A stretch of DNA of 48,637 nucleotides from Lactiplantibacillus brownii (GCF_031085375.1 NZ_JAVCWF010000004.1:1-48637); one strand, 5' to 3'; positions 33,852 to 43,423 are shown, numbered from the stretch's first letter. The notes: generated from the letters alone by a model not told the origin. Numbers and translations are program-made.

Positions 33852-35024
33852 TTATTCAGCGTCGTAGGCAGCTTGGAAAATCTTGATGATATCTTCCTTT
33901 GTCCCCTTACGAGGGTTAGAGAAAGCATTCCCATCCTTCAAGGCATTTTCAGCCATCAATTCAAAGTCTTCTGGCTTAGCACCAATTTCTTTGATTGAGT
34001 GAGGAATACCAACGTCTTCGGATAATTGCTTCATGGCCTTGATGGCTAATTCGGCAGCATCCCGCGTTGATAGGCCTTCAGTGTTTTCACCCATGATTTC
34101 AGCCAATTGGGTGAAACGATCTGGGCAAGCAATGATGTTATATTCTTCAACGTAAGGTAGAAGTAAGGCACAGCAAACACCATGAGGTGCGTCGTATTGA
34201 CCACCGAGTTGGTGAGCCATGGCATGAACGTAACCCAAGTTGGCGTTGTTGAAGGCCATCCCGGCTAACATTTCAGCTTCGACCATCTTAGTCCGAGCGT
34301 CCAAGTTGTGGCCGTTAGCAACGGCTTCACGAAGGGAAGTTTCAATCAACTTGATAGCTTCCACACATTGTGAGTCGGTGATAGGGTTGTGGTCAACGGA
34401 AACGTAAGGTTCAACGGCTTGAACGAAGGCATCCATCCCAGTAGCTGCGGTTAAGCCCTTAGGCACATCGAGCATCAGAGTTGGGTCGTTGAATGAAACC
34501 AACGGAATGTTCCGCCATGAAACAACCACGAACTTCAAGTGGGTTTCTTCATTCGTGATAACCGCGTGACGGGTTAATTCAGAACCAGTACCGGCCGTCG
34601 TGTTAACGGCGATTAATGGTGGCAAAGCCTTGTCGAGTGTTTCAATCCCAGCCAACTTGGTAATGTCGTCGCCATTAGTCAAAATAATGCCGGCACCTTT
34701 ACCAGTATCGTGAGCAGAACCCCCACCAACAGTGATGATGGAGTCCGCACCGGATTCTTCGTAAAGTTTCTTAACTTCTTTGATGTTACGAATCTTAGGG
34801 TTGGGTTCAACGTTGTTGTAAACAACGTAGTCCACACCAGCAGCCTTTAAAGAATCCAAAGTCTGTTCCACGGCGCCGTCCTTTAAACCTTCAAGGAACT
34901 TATCCGTGACGATAACGGGCTTTTTCATCCCTAACATCTTTGCTCGATCACCAATCTTACTAATGACACCAGGGCCAAAGAAATTGACGCTGGGCATCAG
35001 AAAGTCATAACTACGTTCAGCCAT
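33852..35024 (-). CDS. dhaT: 1,3-Propanediol dehydrogenase (iron-containing alcohol dehydrogenase)
   Basis: A 390-residue group III alcohol dehydrogenase. It follows DhaT along its length (FDPTLM-type core, ITVGGGSAHDTGKG, VNTTAGTGSELTRH, NPRKGTKEDI) and should reduce 3-hydroxypropionaldehyde to 1,3-propanediol with NADH, re-oxidising cofactor. The NAD motif GGGS is at residues 100-103. Iron ligands are Asp198, His267 and His281 (GYVHAMAHQLGGQYDAPHG); the fourth position, usually His, is Gln202 here (MDAFVQAVE). ATG at 35024 is chosen over an upstream TTG; AGAAGG precedes it at a rather long distance. No glycerol dehydratase genes are in the window. Confidence 0.85.
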   Translation of the reverse strand: MAERSYDFLMPSVNFFGPGVISKIGDRAKMLGMKKPVIVTDKFLEGLKDGAVEQTLDSLKAAGVDYVVYNNVEPNPKIRNIKEVKKLYEESGADSIITVGGGSAHDTGKGAGIILTNGDDITKLAGIETLDKALPPLIAVNTTAGTGSELTRHAVITNEETHLKFVVVSWRNIPLVSFNDPTLMLDVPKGLTAATGMDAFVQAVEPYVSVDHNPITDSQCVEAIKLIETSLREAVANGHNLDARTKMVEAEMLAGMAFNNANLGYVHAMAHQLGGQYDAPHGVCCALLLPYVEEYNIIACPDRFTQLAEIMGENTEGLSTRDAAELAIKAMKQLSEDVGIPHSIKEIGAKPEDFELMAENALKDGNAFSNPRKGTKEDIIKIFQAAYDAE

Positions 35025-35082
35025 TGTACAAATGCCTTCTTTCGGAAGTTTTGAAAACAATTAGTACCAATTTCACAAAGCA

Positions 35083-35120
35083 ATTATAACTAATAAATTT
35101 ACAGTTTGCAATCGTTTTTG
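35083..35120 (-). promoter_or_regulatory. dhaT promoter with a cre-like site
   Basis: Minus-strand TTGCAA (35111-35106), 17-base spacer, TATAAT (35088-35083). TGCAATCGTTTTTG (35107-35120, plus reading) matches the cre consensus except for its last two bases and overlaps the -35. Confidence 0.6.
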
Positions 35121-35205
35121 GGTAAAAGTCCCTTAATTGTGCAATAAAGTGCTAATTTGTCGGCGGTTTAAACCGTAATGATTAATTTTACTGTCAGTAT
35201 TTTTA

Positions 35206-36756
35206 GGTCTAGAATTTTTGGTGTTGGAAAGTATTTCCATTCCAAAAGTACTAGGCCCTTTTTGATAACAAAAAAAGGCATCTAAGCCTCCCTAGTGCTA
35301 TGCTTTAAGCGACGAAACTCAAGATAAGCGGGGTAGGAATAGATATCTCAACTAGATAATCCACTTAAATTACTGGGAATTACAGACACAAACATTCAGG
35401 TGTTCGGTACTCGTGAGGAATTTCATGGTCGGGGCTCGGGTCGCAAAAAGTATTTGGTCATCCAGGCAGAGCTTACCTACACACTCAGGCGCTGTCCCAG
35501 CTGTGGATACAATACGTTGCACCCTAACGGACACAAGCTCACTCATGTCCACATTTCAGGACCCATGGACCGGCCCGTAATTCTAGAGCTAAACAAGCAA
35601 CGCTGGCGTTGTAGTAACTGCCATAGCACTTGTACGGCCACCACTCCAGTGGTATCAACCAACCACGCCATCGGTCACGGACTAGCGACTCATGTGCTGA
35701 AGCTAGCCAGTAAATCACTCCCGGCTAAGACTATCGCCAGTCTCACCGGTATTTCGACAAACTCAGTTCAGCGTATTTTGACGGCTAATATTCATCCACA
35801 CGCGAGCCGCCGGTTACCGATTAATCTATGCTTTGATGAATTCCGTTCCACGCACGGCTCCATGTCGTTTATTTGCATTGACGCCGACACTCACAAATCA
35901 GTTAAAGTACTTAGCGACCGCCTTAATAGAACCATCAAACAGTTCTTTCTTAGTCCGTACAGCACCGCAGAACGGGCCGCGGTTCAACGCGTCATCATGG
36001 ACATGAACGCCTCCTATCAGGCATTCGTGCACAAACTATTCCCTAACGCCGAACTCATTATTGATCGGTTCCACATTATTCAATTAATGGGCCGGACGAT
36101 GGCTACCATTCGCCCTCAATGTTTAAAGCAACTCGACAAGCATTCGCGGGAATATAAAGTACTGAAATCACGATGGCGCCTATTCCACAAGGCCAACCCT
36201 GACGCACAAAAGAGCCGCTACCTCTTCGGCCTGAATGAGTACTCGACCGAACAGAACGCTATTGATATTGGAACCGATACGTTTCCGGCCTTCAAAACAG
36301 CTTATGAAACCACATCGATCTCCACGATGCTTTGATGGGGCGTCACGCTGATAAACTCAAGAATATCATCACTAACTATCAGCCTAACGGCACGCCCCTA
36401 GATACGGCCATGCATACCCTACGAAAGAATCTTAATGGCGTAATTAACGCCGCCAAATCGTCCTACTCTAACGGACCGATAGAGGGCATCAACCGTAAGA
36501 TCAAGGAGCTCAAACGTGCTTGTTATGGCTTCTCCAATCAGGCCAATATGTTCACACGCGTCTACCAGCTGATTGCCTAGATTATCTACCACAATAACGT
36601 CACGATGGTAGGCTTATTTGTTATGCCTTCAAGTACGATATTCAGACAACACACCAGATTAAACGCCGCAACTAATAAAACAACAAAAAAGATCTCCCAC
36701 ACGAGGAGATCTCCAAAGGATAGAAACTATCCTTCAACACCATTTGACAAACTTCC
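35206..36756 (+). mobile_element. ISL3-family element, full length but damaged
   Basis: The left end GGTCTAGAATTTTTGGTGTTG and the complement of the right end GGAAGTTTGTCAAATGGTGTTG are imperfect inverted repeats. Size about 1.55 kb fits ISL3. The flanks show no 8-base duplication. It has replaced the toxin side of a type I toxin-antitoxin locus. Confidence 0.75.
35343..36580 (+). pseudogene. ISL3-family transposase, lost start codon and frameshift
   Basis: The protein has an N-terminal zinc-binding region ([10 protein letters not shown] and [10 protein letters not shown]), a helix-turn-helix ([18 protein letters not shown]) and a DDE core ([23 protein letters not shown]). The natural first codon appears to be ATA in ATATCTCAACTAGATAATCC, where relatives start ATG; the first conventional start is GTG at 35400. 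A missing T near 36320 (GAAACCACATC where the other copy has GAAACCTACATC) shifts the frame to TSISTML. Two lesions suggest it is inactive. Confidence 0.75.
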
Positions 36757-36846
36757 ACATTAATATAGTTTTGTAATTATGCTACCGCCTTTGAAGCGGC
36801 TTGCGTGGGAAGTCCTGTTTTCGGCGGGACTTCCTTTTTCTGTCCA
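36757..36846 (-). ncRNA. Second, orphan copy of the type I antitoxin RNA region
   Basis: Resembles 32310-32400: a hairpin GGAAGTCC...GGGACTTCC (36808-36834) and a minus-strand TATAAT (36853-36848) in the same order and spacing. The toxin frame and shared terminator are absent, replaced by ISL3 at 36756. The RNA would run into the IS, so it is probably a relic, or possibly a trans-acting antitoxin. Confidence 0.5.
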
Positions 36847-36873
36847 CATTATAGCATGTCCTTTAAAAACTGG

Positions 36874-37999
36874 CTACCGTTTTAAACTTTGATCAAGTTC
36901 GGATTCGGGTTGTTTGATTTCCGGATTCTGTTCAGCAAATGCTTGTAGCTGTTTTTGAGTTCGATCACTAATTTCTTGGTGCACATCGTTTAACTGGTTT
37001 TTAAATTGCGCTTTCTGTTGTGGACTAGTTGCCTGTTGAATTTGTTGTTGCAAGCCTTGATAGGACTTATTAAGATCATGGGCTGATAGCTTTTTTAGAT
37101 CATGCTCAGGCTCTTTTGGGGCTTCTTGTAAGCCTAATTGTTTGGTTAAGCCATCGCTAAGTTCAATCACTTTGTTGCTCACTTGCTGGATCTCACTTAA
37201 AGCACTATGGATCACGGCTTTATCTTTAGCCCAGGTGGCCACGTAACCGAGTGAGTAGTTGCTGGTATCAACGCCAATATTTTGCATGGCAACATATGCG
37301 ACCGCTTCGGCTTGGGTTTCCTGATAGGCTCGTGGCCGATCTTTAAAGGCTGATTTTAAGCCGTGTAACTGACTATGTGCATATTCATGATATAACGTCT
37401 TCAATTTTAAAGCATTATCGGATTCATCACCACCAATAACAATTTCATTAGTGCTGGGTTGAAAATACCCCTTTAGCCCCATTTAGCGTTGCTAAGGGCA
37501 CTTCACTGACTTTAAGGTCGGTTTGCTGGTTTAGATAGTCCTTGAATGCGTTATACAAGCTTGTCACATTCTGATGATCGGCCAAATTTTCTTTGACAAA
37601 GTCTTTAGCACTTAACACTGGTTCACCGCTAGTTTGTGCCACATCAAAGACGGGTAGATAGCGATAACCGACAATGGCGCGCTCATCGGTGGTATCAAGA
37701 TGCTTCTGCTCGGCTGGTGTTAGCTTCTTAATGATCGGAGCCGCAATCCGAATCGCTTTTGCGCCCCGGTTGACGGTGCGGTTAAAAGCCTTCTGCCATT
37801 GCTTAAAACCGGCGACTTGAGTGGCTTGAGGATTTTGCGCATAAATCAAATCAATGTTTCTGGCGCTATAATGATGAAATTTAGCCAGGGTATTAAGATA
37901 CTGTTTAAATCGGTCACTATCGGTTAATTTTAGGATTTGCTGTTCGGCTTGGGCGACTAATTGTGCTTTCCAGGCTTTAACGTCTGCTTTACTCGGCAT
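36874..37999 (-). pseudogene. ArdC-like antirestriction protein, split by one extra base
   Basis: Two frames make one protein of about 375 residues. The first (37999-37448) has the ArdC N-terminal ssDNA-binding region (FHHYSARNIDLIYAQNPQAT, then GFKQWQKAFNRTVNRGAKAI). The second (37482-36874) has the metallopeptidase-like part TLYHEYAHSQLH with an HExxH-type motif and ETQAEAVAYV. A run of four G at about 37473 breaks the frame; three G would give LNGAKGYFQPSTNE without interruption. ArdC proteins protect incoming plasmid DNA from restriction. Pseudogene or sequencing error. The C-terminal tail RTQKQLQAFAEQNPEIK also occurs in the PemK-like toxin. Confidence 0.75.
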
Positions 38000-38002
38000 T
38001 GT

Positions 38003-38218
38003 CTACCCCTCCTCATCTTCAAAAATATCATTCAATATAGGGGCTACGTTGATTTGAATCGGGGTCGTGCCATAAAGGGCGATGTAGCCATCAGCTAATT
38101 TTTGCCAAGCCACTTGATAATAGGCTCCGTTACCAGTGATTTCTTTTAAATACTTGTAGGTTCCTTTAGCCTGTAAAACTGGTAATTCACTCCCAATGAC
38201 TGCTAATTTATTATCCAT
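38003..38218 (-). CDS. Small conserved plasmid protein of unknown function
   Basis: A 71-residue soluble protein (MDNKLAVIGSELPVLQAKGT...) with an acidic C terminus (IFEDEEG). AAAGGAG precedes the ATG. Its stop is three bases from the ArdC-like start, so the two are co-transcribed. I recognise it only as a frequent neighbour of ArdC-like genes. The 38219-38334 gap holds short inverted GGTTCAC/GAACC-type repeats but no gene. Confidence 0.6.
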   Translation of the reverse strand: MDNKLAVIGSELPVLQAKGTYKYLKEITGNGAYYQVAWQKLADGYIALYGTTPIQINVAPILNDIFEDEEG

Positions 38219-38334
38219 TTTATGATCTCCTTTGCTAATCTCACCCGTTGTTTGGGTTTACTTTTAGGGTTGTAAAAGTGAACCTAAATGACGGGTTCAC
38301 CAACCGGAACGTAGTGCAGGGCGGTAGGCAGGTT

Positions 38335-40470
38335 CTAATCAAAATCAAAACTTAATTTATGGCCGTCAAGCTTTAACTTGGCGTCAAACGACTTTCCTTT
38401 TTTACTCTTGAAACCCTTTAATTTGCTCGTTTCTCCCTTGGTGACCAACGCTTTAATTGCGGTCTTACCAAGCGTCTTGCTACTCCATTTCTTGGGTAGG
38501 GTAAAGTCCTCGCCTTGCTTGGGTTTCACGATGTAAAACTTTTGTTTATTTATGACAGTTACTTGTGGTGTTTCTAAGAACACCCCGGCAACTTTTTGCG
38601 CTTGCTGCTGGTGATTGATTTGTTGCTTAATGGCTGAATTGCCGGTTAATTGTGTGGGGACATCAGCAATTAACTTCGCCACAAACTTCTTAATCTGGCT
38701 CAAAAAGTTATCCGGGGTGCGTTCTTCGGTACTGATTTGCTGTAACGCTTGCTCCCATTTAGCTGTCATTTCTGGACTAGTTAGCAAGGGTTCGAGTTCG
38801 ACCGCTTTACATAAAGTAATCCCGGCTTCACTGACGTGGAGCTTGTTCTTTTCAGAGACGAGATAGCCGCGTTTCTTTAACACTTCCAGCACATTGGCCC
38901 GGGTCGCACTTGTCCCAATGCCTTGCACATCTTTGAGAATCGCCTGGGCTACTTCATCATCAAGCGTTTTGCCAGCGGTCTTCATGGCCGTAATCAGGGT
39001 ACCTTCGGTAAAGGGTACCGGAGGTGTCGTTTCTTTTTGCGGCGTTTGCAGATTCGCTTGAACTTGGTCGCCTTGGTGAACGATCGGTAGGGTGGCTGCC
39101 TCTTGCTGGTCGGCTTTGTGATCATCAAATAAAGCTTGCCAACCTTGCTTAGTTGGGACCTTACCCGTTGCTTTAAAATTGGCGTCACCAACTTGGGTAA
39201 TAATGGTAGTTTCCTCGTACTCGTACGGATCAGCAAACATCGCTAACGTCGTTCTTAAAACCAGGTCGTAGACTTGTTGCTGTAATTTAGGCAAGCTGGC
39301 TAGTTTCTCTTTCGTCGGCACGACTTTAGTCATGATAATGGCGTAGTGTTCTTCAACCTTTTTCCCATTAACATAGCGCTTATTCGGGGTGGTATTGGTT
39401 AAAGCGACTTGCGTAGAGACTAAACCCAGATACTTCGTCAGATTAGCCACTAAATAATCAAATTCTTCATCAGTGATATAAGCACAATCCGTTCGGGGAT
39501 AACTCAGCAACTTGGCTTCATATAAACTTTGAATGGCCGCTAAGGTTTGGCTGGCACTGGCGTGATAACGTTTATTCATGGCACTTTGGAGACTGGATAG
39601 TGAGAATAGTTGGGGACTAGCACGCTTTTTAGCCTGGTTTTGAATGCCCTTGATTAAACCAGCCTGTGATCCTTTCTGAACGTGTTTAGCCTGCATGAAT
39701 GTCATTAGCCCTGCTTCGTCTTTAAATCGCTGATAGGGGTCTAATTTTGCGACAAATTTTTGCTGATTAGCAAGAATTTCAGCATTTAGTTCAAAATAGG
39801 GTTCCGGCTTAAAGTTTTTGATTGCCTGGTCTCTTTGATAGACCATATATAAGGTTGGCGTCTGTACTCGACCAATCGAATACACCCCGCGTACCCCGTT
39901 TTGTCTTAATAACAAAGTATATAAAGGACTGCCATTCATACCAATTAACCAGTCACTAATTTGACGGGTTTGGGCTTCTTTATAAGCCAAATAGTCTTTG
40001 TGCCAATCACCAAGATTTTTAAAGCCGGTAATAATCGCGTCTTTTTCTAGGCTATTCAACCAAAGGCGCTTAATCGTTTTCGACTTAACATCAATATGCG
40101 CTTGGTTCATGATCGACCACGCGATATTTGACCCTTCTCGACCACTATCGGTGGCCACAATAATGGTATCGGCTTTCGTTAACAGATCTTTAACGATCTT
40201 GAATTGCGCTCTTTTACTAGTTGACACTTCAAACCTGTATTTGTCTGGGAAAATCGGTAAATTAGATAAGGCCCATTGCTGGTATTTCTGATCATATTTA
40301 TCCGGTGTGGCTAGTTCAACTAAATGTCCGAGACCATACGTGACAAGCGTATTATCGGGCAAAACAGGGTCACTAACCGTATAGTAACCCTGTTTTTTTG
40401 TGCTCTTTTGAAAGGCTTGGACGTATGAACGGGCTTGACTGGGTTTTTCAGCTAAGATAACAGTGGTCAT
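38335..40470 (-). CDS. topB: DNA topoisomerase III (type IA)
   Basis: A 711-residue topoisomerase that relaxes negative supercoils and can decatenate plasmid intermediates. The Toprim domain has the acidic residue in AEKPSQA (Glu8) and ATDSGREG (Asp108, Glu112, with the TopB-type glycine). The nucleophile is Tyr324 in LLSYPRTDC; SIGRVQTPTL near 198 is the family motif. No C-terminal zinc-finger cysteines. Plasmid versions typically lie near the relaxase in conjugative or mobilisable lactobacillus plasmids, as here, with MobA 96 bases upstream in the same direction. Confidence 0.92.
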   Translation of the reverse strand: MTTVILAEKPSQARSYVQAFQKSTKKQGYYTVSDPVLPDNTLVTYGLGHLVELATPDKYDQKYQQWALSNLPIFPDKYRFEVSTSKRAQFKIVKDLLTKADTIIVATDSGREGSNIAWSIMNQAHIDVKSKTIKRLWLNSLEKDAIITGFKNLGDWHKDYLAYKEAQTRQISDWLIGMNGSPLYTLLLRQNGVRGVYSIGRVQTPTLYMVYQRDQAIKNFKPEPYFELNAEILANQQKFVAKLDPYQRFKDEAGLMTFMQAKHVQKGSQAGLIKGIQNQAKKRASPQLFSLSSLQSAMNKRYHASASQTLAAIQSLYEAKLLSYPRTDCAYITDEEFDYLVANLTKYLGLVSTQVALTNTTPNKRYVNGKKVEEHYAIIMTKVVPTKEKLASLPKLQQQVYDLVLRTTLAMFADPYEYEETTIITQVGDANFKATGKVPTKQGWQALFDDHKADQQEAATLPIVHQGDQVQANLQTPQKETTPPVPFTEGTLITAMKTAGKTLDDEVAQAILKDVQGIGTSATRANVLEVLKKRGYLVSEKNKLHVSEAGITLCKAVELEPLLTSPEMTAKWEQALQQISTEERTPDNFLSQIKKFVAKLIADVPTQLTGNSAIKQQINHQQQAQKVAGVFLETPQVTVINKQKFYIVKPKQGEDFTLPKKWSSKTLGKTAIKALVTKGETSKLKGFKSKKGKSFDAKLKLDGHKLSFDFD

Positions 40471-40566
40471 GTTCGTTCACTCCTTATGATTGAGCTTCTG
40501 TTCTAATTCTGTTCTGCCTTGTTCAGCCGCTTTTAACCAGGTTTAACGGTGCATTTTTTATTCCGA

Positions 40567-42630
40567 TTACAAGTGCATGCCCCCATCTTCATGCCGGTTC
40601 CGGGTTTGGTGTTGCCGTTGCTTTTTCGTCATTTCCCACTCAGTCTCCTTTAAACCTTGCGCTTGTTTTTGCCGTTGGTAATCTTCATCACGGGCATATA
40701 GGGCGGTCATGATTGCGTTACTAAAGGCCGTCTTTAAGTAATAGTCTGGACTAACTGGCTTGTAGTTCAGTGGTTGATAATGTCCGATATTTGCTTTTCT
40801 GTACTGGTCGTCCTTGGCTTGTTGCCCTTTTAACTGTTTTTGGATTTTCTCGATCTGACTGTTCTTAATCGTCGGATCGGCTTTGCATTCGCCAAAAAAG
40901 AGTTGTTTAGTGCCATCATGCTTTAAAACCCGTTGTAAGTGATGATTTTCTAACTGATCTAAGCTAAGCTGTCCCGATAAATAAGCTAGTCCTTGTTGAT
41001 GTTCTTGGGGACTAAACACCTGTGGTGGATTTGTTTGCCACTGTTCAATCGTTTCGGCCTGACATGGCTTTAAAACAGGATCATAGTACATCACGGCTGT
41101 ATAGGCTTGTTCCTGTTTAATCAATGGCAATCCATCTAAATCACCTTTGGGAAAGGCCCTTTTCAATACTTCATGGTATTGCGTTTGAATGACTTGCTTA
41201 ACGGCCATGATTACCCGTAGATCTTTGACTGCGCGAGTAATCTTTTGCTGTTCGGTTGGTGAATATTTCTCTAGTAACCCTTGATCGACGTGTTCTAGAC
41301 TTTCTAAGTTATCGTCATGAATCATCAGCGTATATTTCAGTTCGATTTTGACTTCCTTTTCTTGTTGCATTAATAACTTCCAGCCAACGTATGGCCGTTT
41401 GGTAAAGGTCAATAATTGTTGGGTCAACAAATCATCACGAATGTTCATTAAACGTTCGTTTAATTCACTACCCTTGAAAACTGTTTGTTCGCTATCGGTT
41501 TCCTTAATTAATTCTCGTCTTTCAGCTTGCGTGGTCTGTTCAAAATTAAGCTCTGGATAAAGTTTTTTAGTCGTGCGATCAACCACTTTATTTAAGAGTT
41601 CATCTGCTTTTTTGAGTGAGCTTTCTTGTTGGTTAATTGTCAATAATTGTTTAGTCACATCTTCACCAACCGCATGTTTAATTAAGGTGCTGTTTTTCCA
41701 ATTAAATAGCATGCGCCGCTTATCATCTAAGTTCTCCAAACTGATATAAGTTTTCAGTTCATGGCTTAACTCTTTAACTACCCGTTTTTCATTAAACGAG
41801 AAGTGTTTACTTAGGCTATCTAAATGACCTCTATTGATTACTTTTTCTTGGTTATTTTTATAACTGGCTTTGGCCTTGCGATAGTCCTTAACTTCTTGGT
41901 TAAATTCTTTTCTTTCATGCCGCTTACTATTGATTCCCTCATGTTGCATTGGGGTATCATCTATTCCCTCCTCGATAAATGATTTTTCGCTGATCCGATC
42001 GGGAATATTTTTTTGCTCTAAAACTTGATTTACACTAACCGCCCAATTGTGCCGCCATTCAGTTATTTTTTCTTTTTTATCCCAATCAACTAGCCACACC
42101 TTTCTTGATCTTGGAAAACGACTATTTCCTGTATAAGTCTTGTTCCCATTTTCATCTAATATATTTTCTCTTTTACTTTTTAATCCCCATGTTCCGTCTG
42201 GATTAAATGGACGATTAGTTAGCATAACATGAGCGTGCGGATTATCTGGGTGATCTCTATGAATTGCCACATCAGCTACCATGCCCTCATCAACAAAATT
42301 TTCTTGTACATATTTTGTCAGTAATTCTTTCTGTTCGGATTCACTTAATTCTACCGGTAAAGCCACGTTAAACTCTTTTGCATACCGTGAGTTTGATTTA
42401 CGATCTTTCTTTTCAACTTCATTCCACAACTGCTCTCGATCACTCGTCCATTCAGGTGAATTTTTTGGCGTCAAAATAAAGCTTTCTGGCATGACTGACC
42501 GAGCATAAAAATAGCTTCGACCTTCTTTTTGATCGAATAACTTTTCACCACTTCGATAAGCGGAACTGGCAATGGCGCTTCTCCCTTTTCCCGCACTGAT
42601 ATTACTAAAGCTCATGTGAAAAATTGCCAT
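40567..42630 (-). CDS. mobA: MobA/MobL relaxase (MobQ family)
   Basis: A 687-residue relaxase that nicks oriT and pilots the strand during mobilisation. Motif I tyrosine is in [12 protein letters not shown], and motif III is [14 protein letters not shown] with the HxDxxxPHxH metal site. The C-terminal 450 residues are a long helical region with several coiled-coil stretches; no clear helicase or primase motifs. ATG at 42630 is favoured over GTG four codons earlier, with GGTGGTG upstream. A matching oriT lies 80-160 bases upstream. Confidence 0.92.
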   Translation of the reverse strand: MAIFHMSFSNISAGKGRSAIASSAYRSGEKLFDQKEGRSYFYARSVMPESFILTPKNSPEWTSDREQLWNEVEKKDRKSNSRYAKEFNVALPVELSESEQKELLTKYVQENFVDEGMVADVAIHRDHPDNPHAHVMLTNRPFNPDGTWGLKSKRENILDENGNKTYTGNSRFPRSRKVWLVDWDKKEKITEWRHNWAVSVNQVLEQKNIPDRISEKSFIEEGIDDTPMQHEGINSKRHERKEFNQEVKDYRKAKASYKNNQEKVINRGHLDSLSKHFSFNEKRVVKELSHELKTYISLENLDDKRRMLFNWKNSTLIKHAVGEDVTKQLLTINQQESSLKKADELLNKVVDRTTKKLYPELNFEQTTQAERRELIKETDSEQTVFKGSELNERLMNIRDDLLTQQLLTFTKRPYVGWKLLMQQEKEVKIELKYTLMIHDDNLESLEHVDQGLLEKYSPTEQQKITRAVKDLRVIMAVKQVIQTQYHEVLKRAFPKGDLDGLPLIKQEQAYTAVMYYDPVLKPCQAETIEQWQTNPPQVFSPQEHQQGLAYLSGQLSLDQLENHHLQRVLKHDGTKQLFFGECKADPTIKNSQIEKIQKQLKGQQAKDDQYRKANIGHYQPLNYKPVSPDYYLKTAFSNAIMTALYARDEDYQRQKQAQGLKETEWEMTKKQRQHQTRNRHEDGGMHL

Positions 42631-42673
42631 GTCGGTCACCACCTTTATTTGGGTTTATGGGTTTGATTTTGTT

Positions 42674-42749
42674 GTCGCCATCGGCGACTTCTAATACAGG
42701 TTTTAATGGGTTTAGCAAAACGTCATCAAAGATGACGTGTAAGTGCGCA
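42674..42749. other. oriT: Origin of transfer (oriT), MobQ/RSF1010 type
   Basis: A perfect inverted repeat ACGTCAT-caaag-ATGACGT (42720-42738) is followed after one base by TAAGTGCGCA (42740-42749), the conserved nick motif TAAGTGCGC of RSF1010/pTF1-type origins. An accessory hairpin GTCGCC-atc-GGCGAC lies at 42674-42688. It sits between divergent mob genes, the expected place. Confidence 0.85.
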
Positions 42750-42833
42750 TTGACCTCATTTCACTCGGTCTTCTGATTCTCTTAACTTTAACTTAGTGTA
42801 TGCCTTCCGCTTCGCTATTTCAACTTTTATACT

Positions 42834-42862
42834 TTGACTTAACGTTTCCCTTATGATATAGT
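42834..42862 (+). promoter_or_regulatory. Promoter of the accessory mob genes
   Basis: TTGACT (42834-42839), 17-base spacer, TATAGT (42857-42862), about 40 bases before the first ATG. Confidence 0.75.
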
Positions 42863-42899
42863 GTCGGTGATTATTTCTAATATGATTGGAGGGATCATT

Positions 42900-43109
42900 A
42901 TGTCTCAAAGTAACTTAGAAAAACAAGAAGCTAAATTAAAAGCCCTTAATCAAAAAATTAAGGACGAAAAAAATAAGATTGAACAACGGCTAGGTAAACA
43001 AATCATCAGTCAAGCCAATTTAGATTATGCTAATTTGTCTAACGATCAGATTAAGCTTTTAGCCAAGCAATTTTCTGAATTTTTAAAGGTAAAGTCCGTA
43101 GATCATTAG
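42900..43109 (+). CDS. Small coiled-coil mobilisation accessory protein
   Basis: A 69-residue, highly charged, mostly helical protein (SNLEKQEAKLKALNQKIKDE) with an IKLLAKQFSEFLKV tail. ATG at 42900 follows GGAGGGATC. It is divergent from mobA next to oriT, where MobB/MobC-like helpers usually lie; this role is inferred from position and composition. It pairs with a similar gene 22 bases downstream. Confidence 0.6.
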   Translation: MSQSNLEKQEAKLKALNQKIKDEKNKIEQRLGKQIISQANLDYANLSNDQIKLLAKQFSEFLKVKSVDH

Positions 43110-43131
43110 CCATACGAGATGGGGAAATTCC

Positions 43132-43410
43132 ATGTCTAATCAATATGAAAAACTAGTCGAGCAGCAAGCGCGTTTAAAACAAAAAATTGAGCGGGAAGAT
43201 TTTAAATTACGGCAATCTAAATACTATGAAAATCGGCAATCCCGCAAAGCCCGTTCTCGCCGATTAATTCAAAAAGGGGCTTTATTAGAAAAGTACTTTC
43301 AAGCTAATAACCTCTCGGTCGAACAAACCGAAGAACTTTTAAAAACATTTGCTGACTATGTTAACGCCCATAAACCGGGTAAATTAAAAAACGATCAACC
43401 TAATAACTAG
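43132..43410 (+). CDS. Second small coiled-coil mobilisation accessory protein
   Basis: A 92-residue basic helical protein (EQQARLKQKIEREDFKLRQS) with KARSRRLIQKGALLEKYFQ, then LSVEQTEELLKTFADYVN. Its organisation resembles the preceding product, with a charged coil then a short helical end ending in F..., so the two may be ancient duplicates. Its end overlaps the PemK-like gene on the other strand by 11 bases inside a terminator. Confidence 0.6.
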   Translation: MSNQYEKLVEQQARLKQKIEREDFKLRQSKYYENRQSRKARSRRLIQKGALLEKYFQANNLSVEQTEELLKTFADYVNAHKPGKLKNDQPNN

Positions 43411-43423
43411 GCCGATCGTTTTT
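43386..43423. terminator. Bidirectional terminator spanning two stop codons
   Basis: AAAAACGATC and GATCGTTTTT arms. It overlaps the ends of both convergent genes and should end both transcripts. Confidence 0.75.

Noticed and set aside
38335..40470. Topoisomerase with a lost catalytic acidic residue (TDSGREG instead of TDADREG)
   Set aside because: Bacterial topoisomerase III proteins commonly have glycine at that position (DAGREG), so this is normal for the family.
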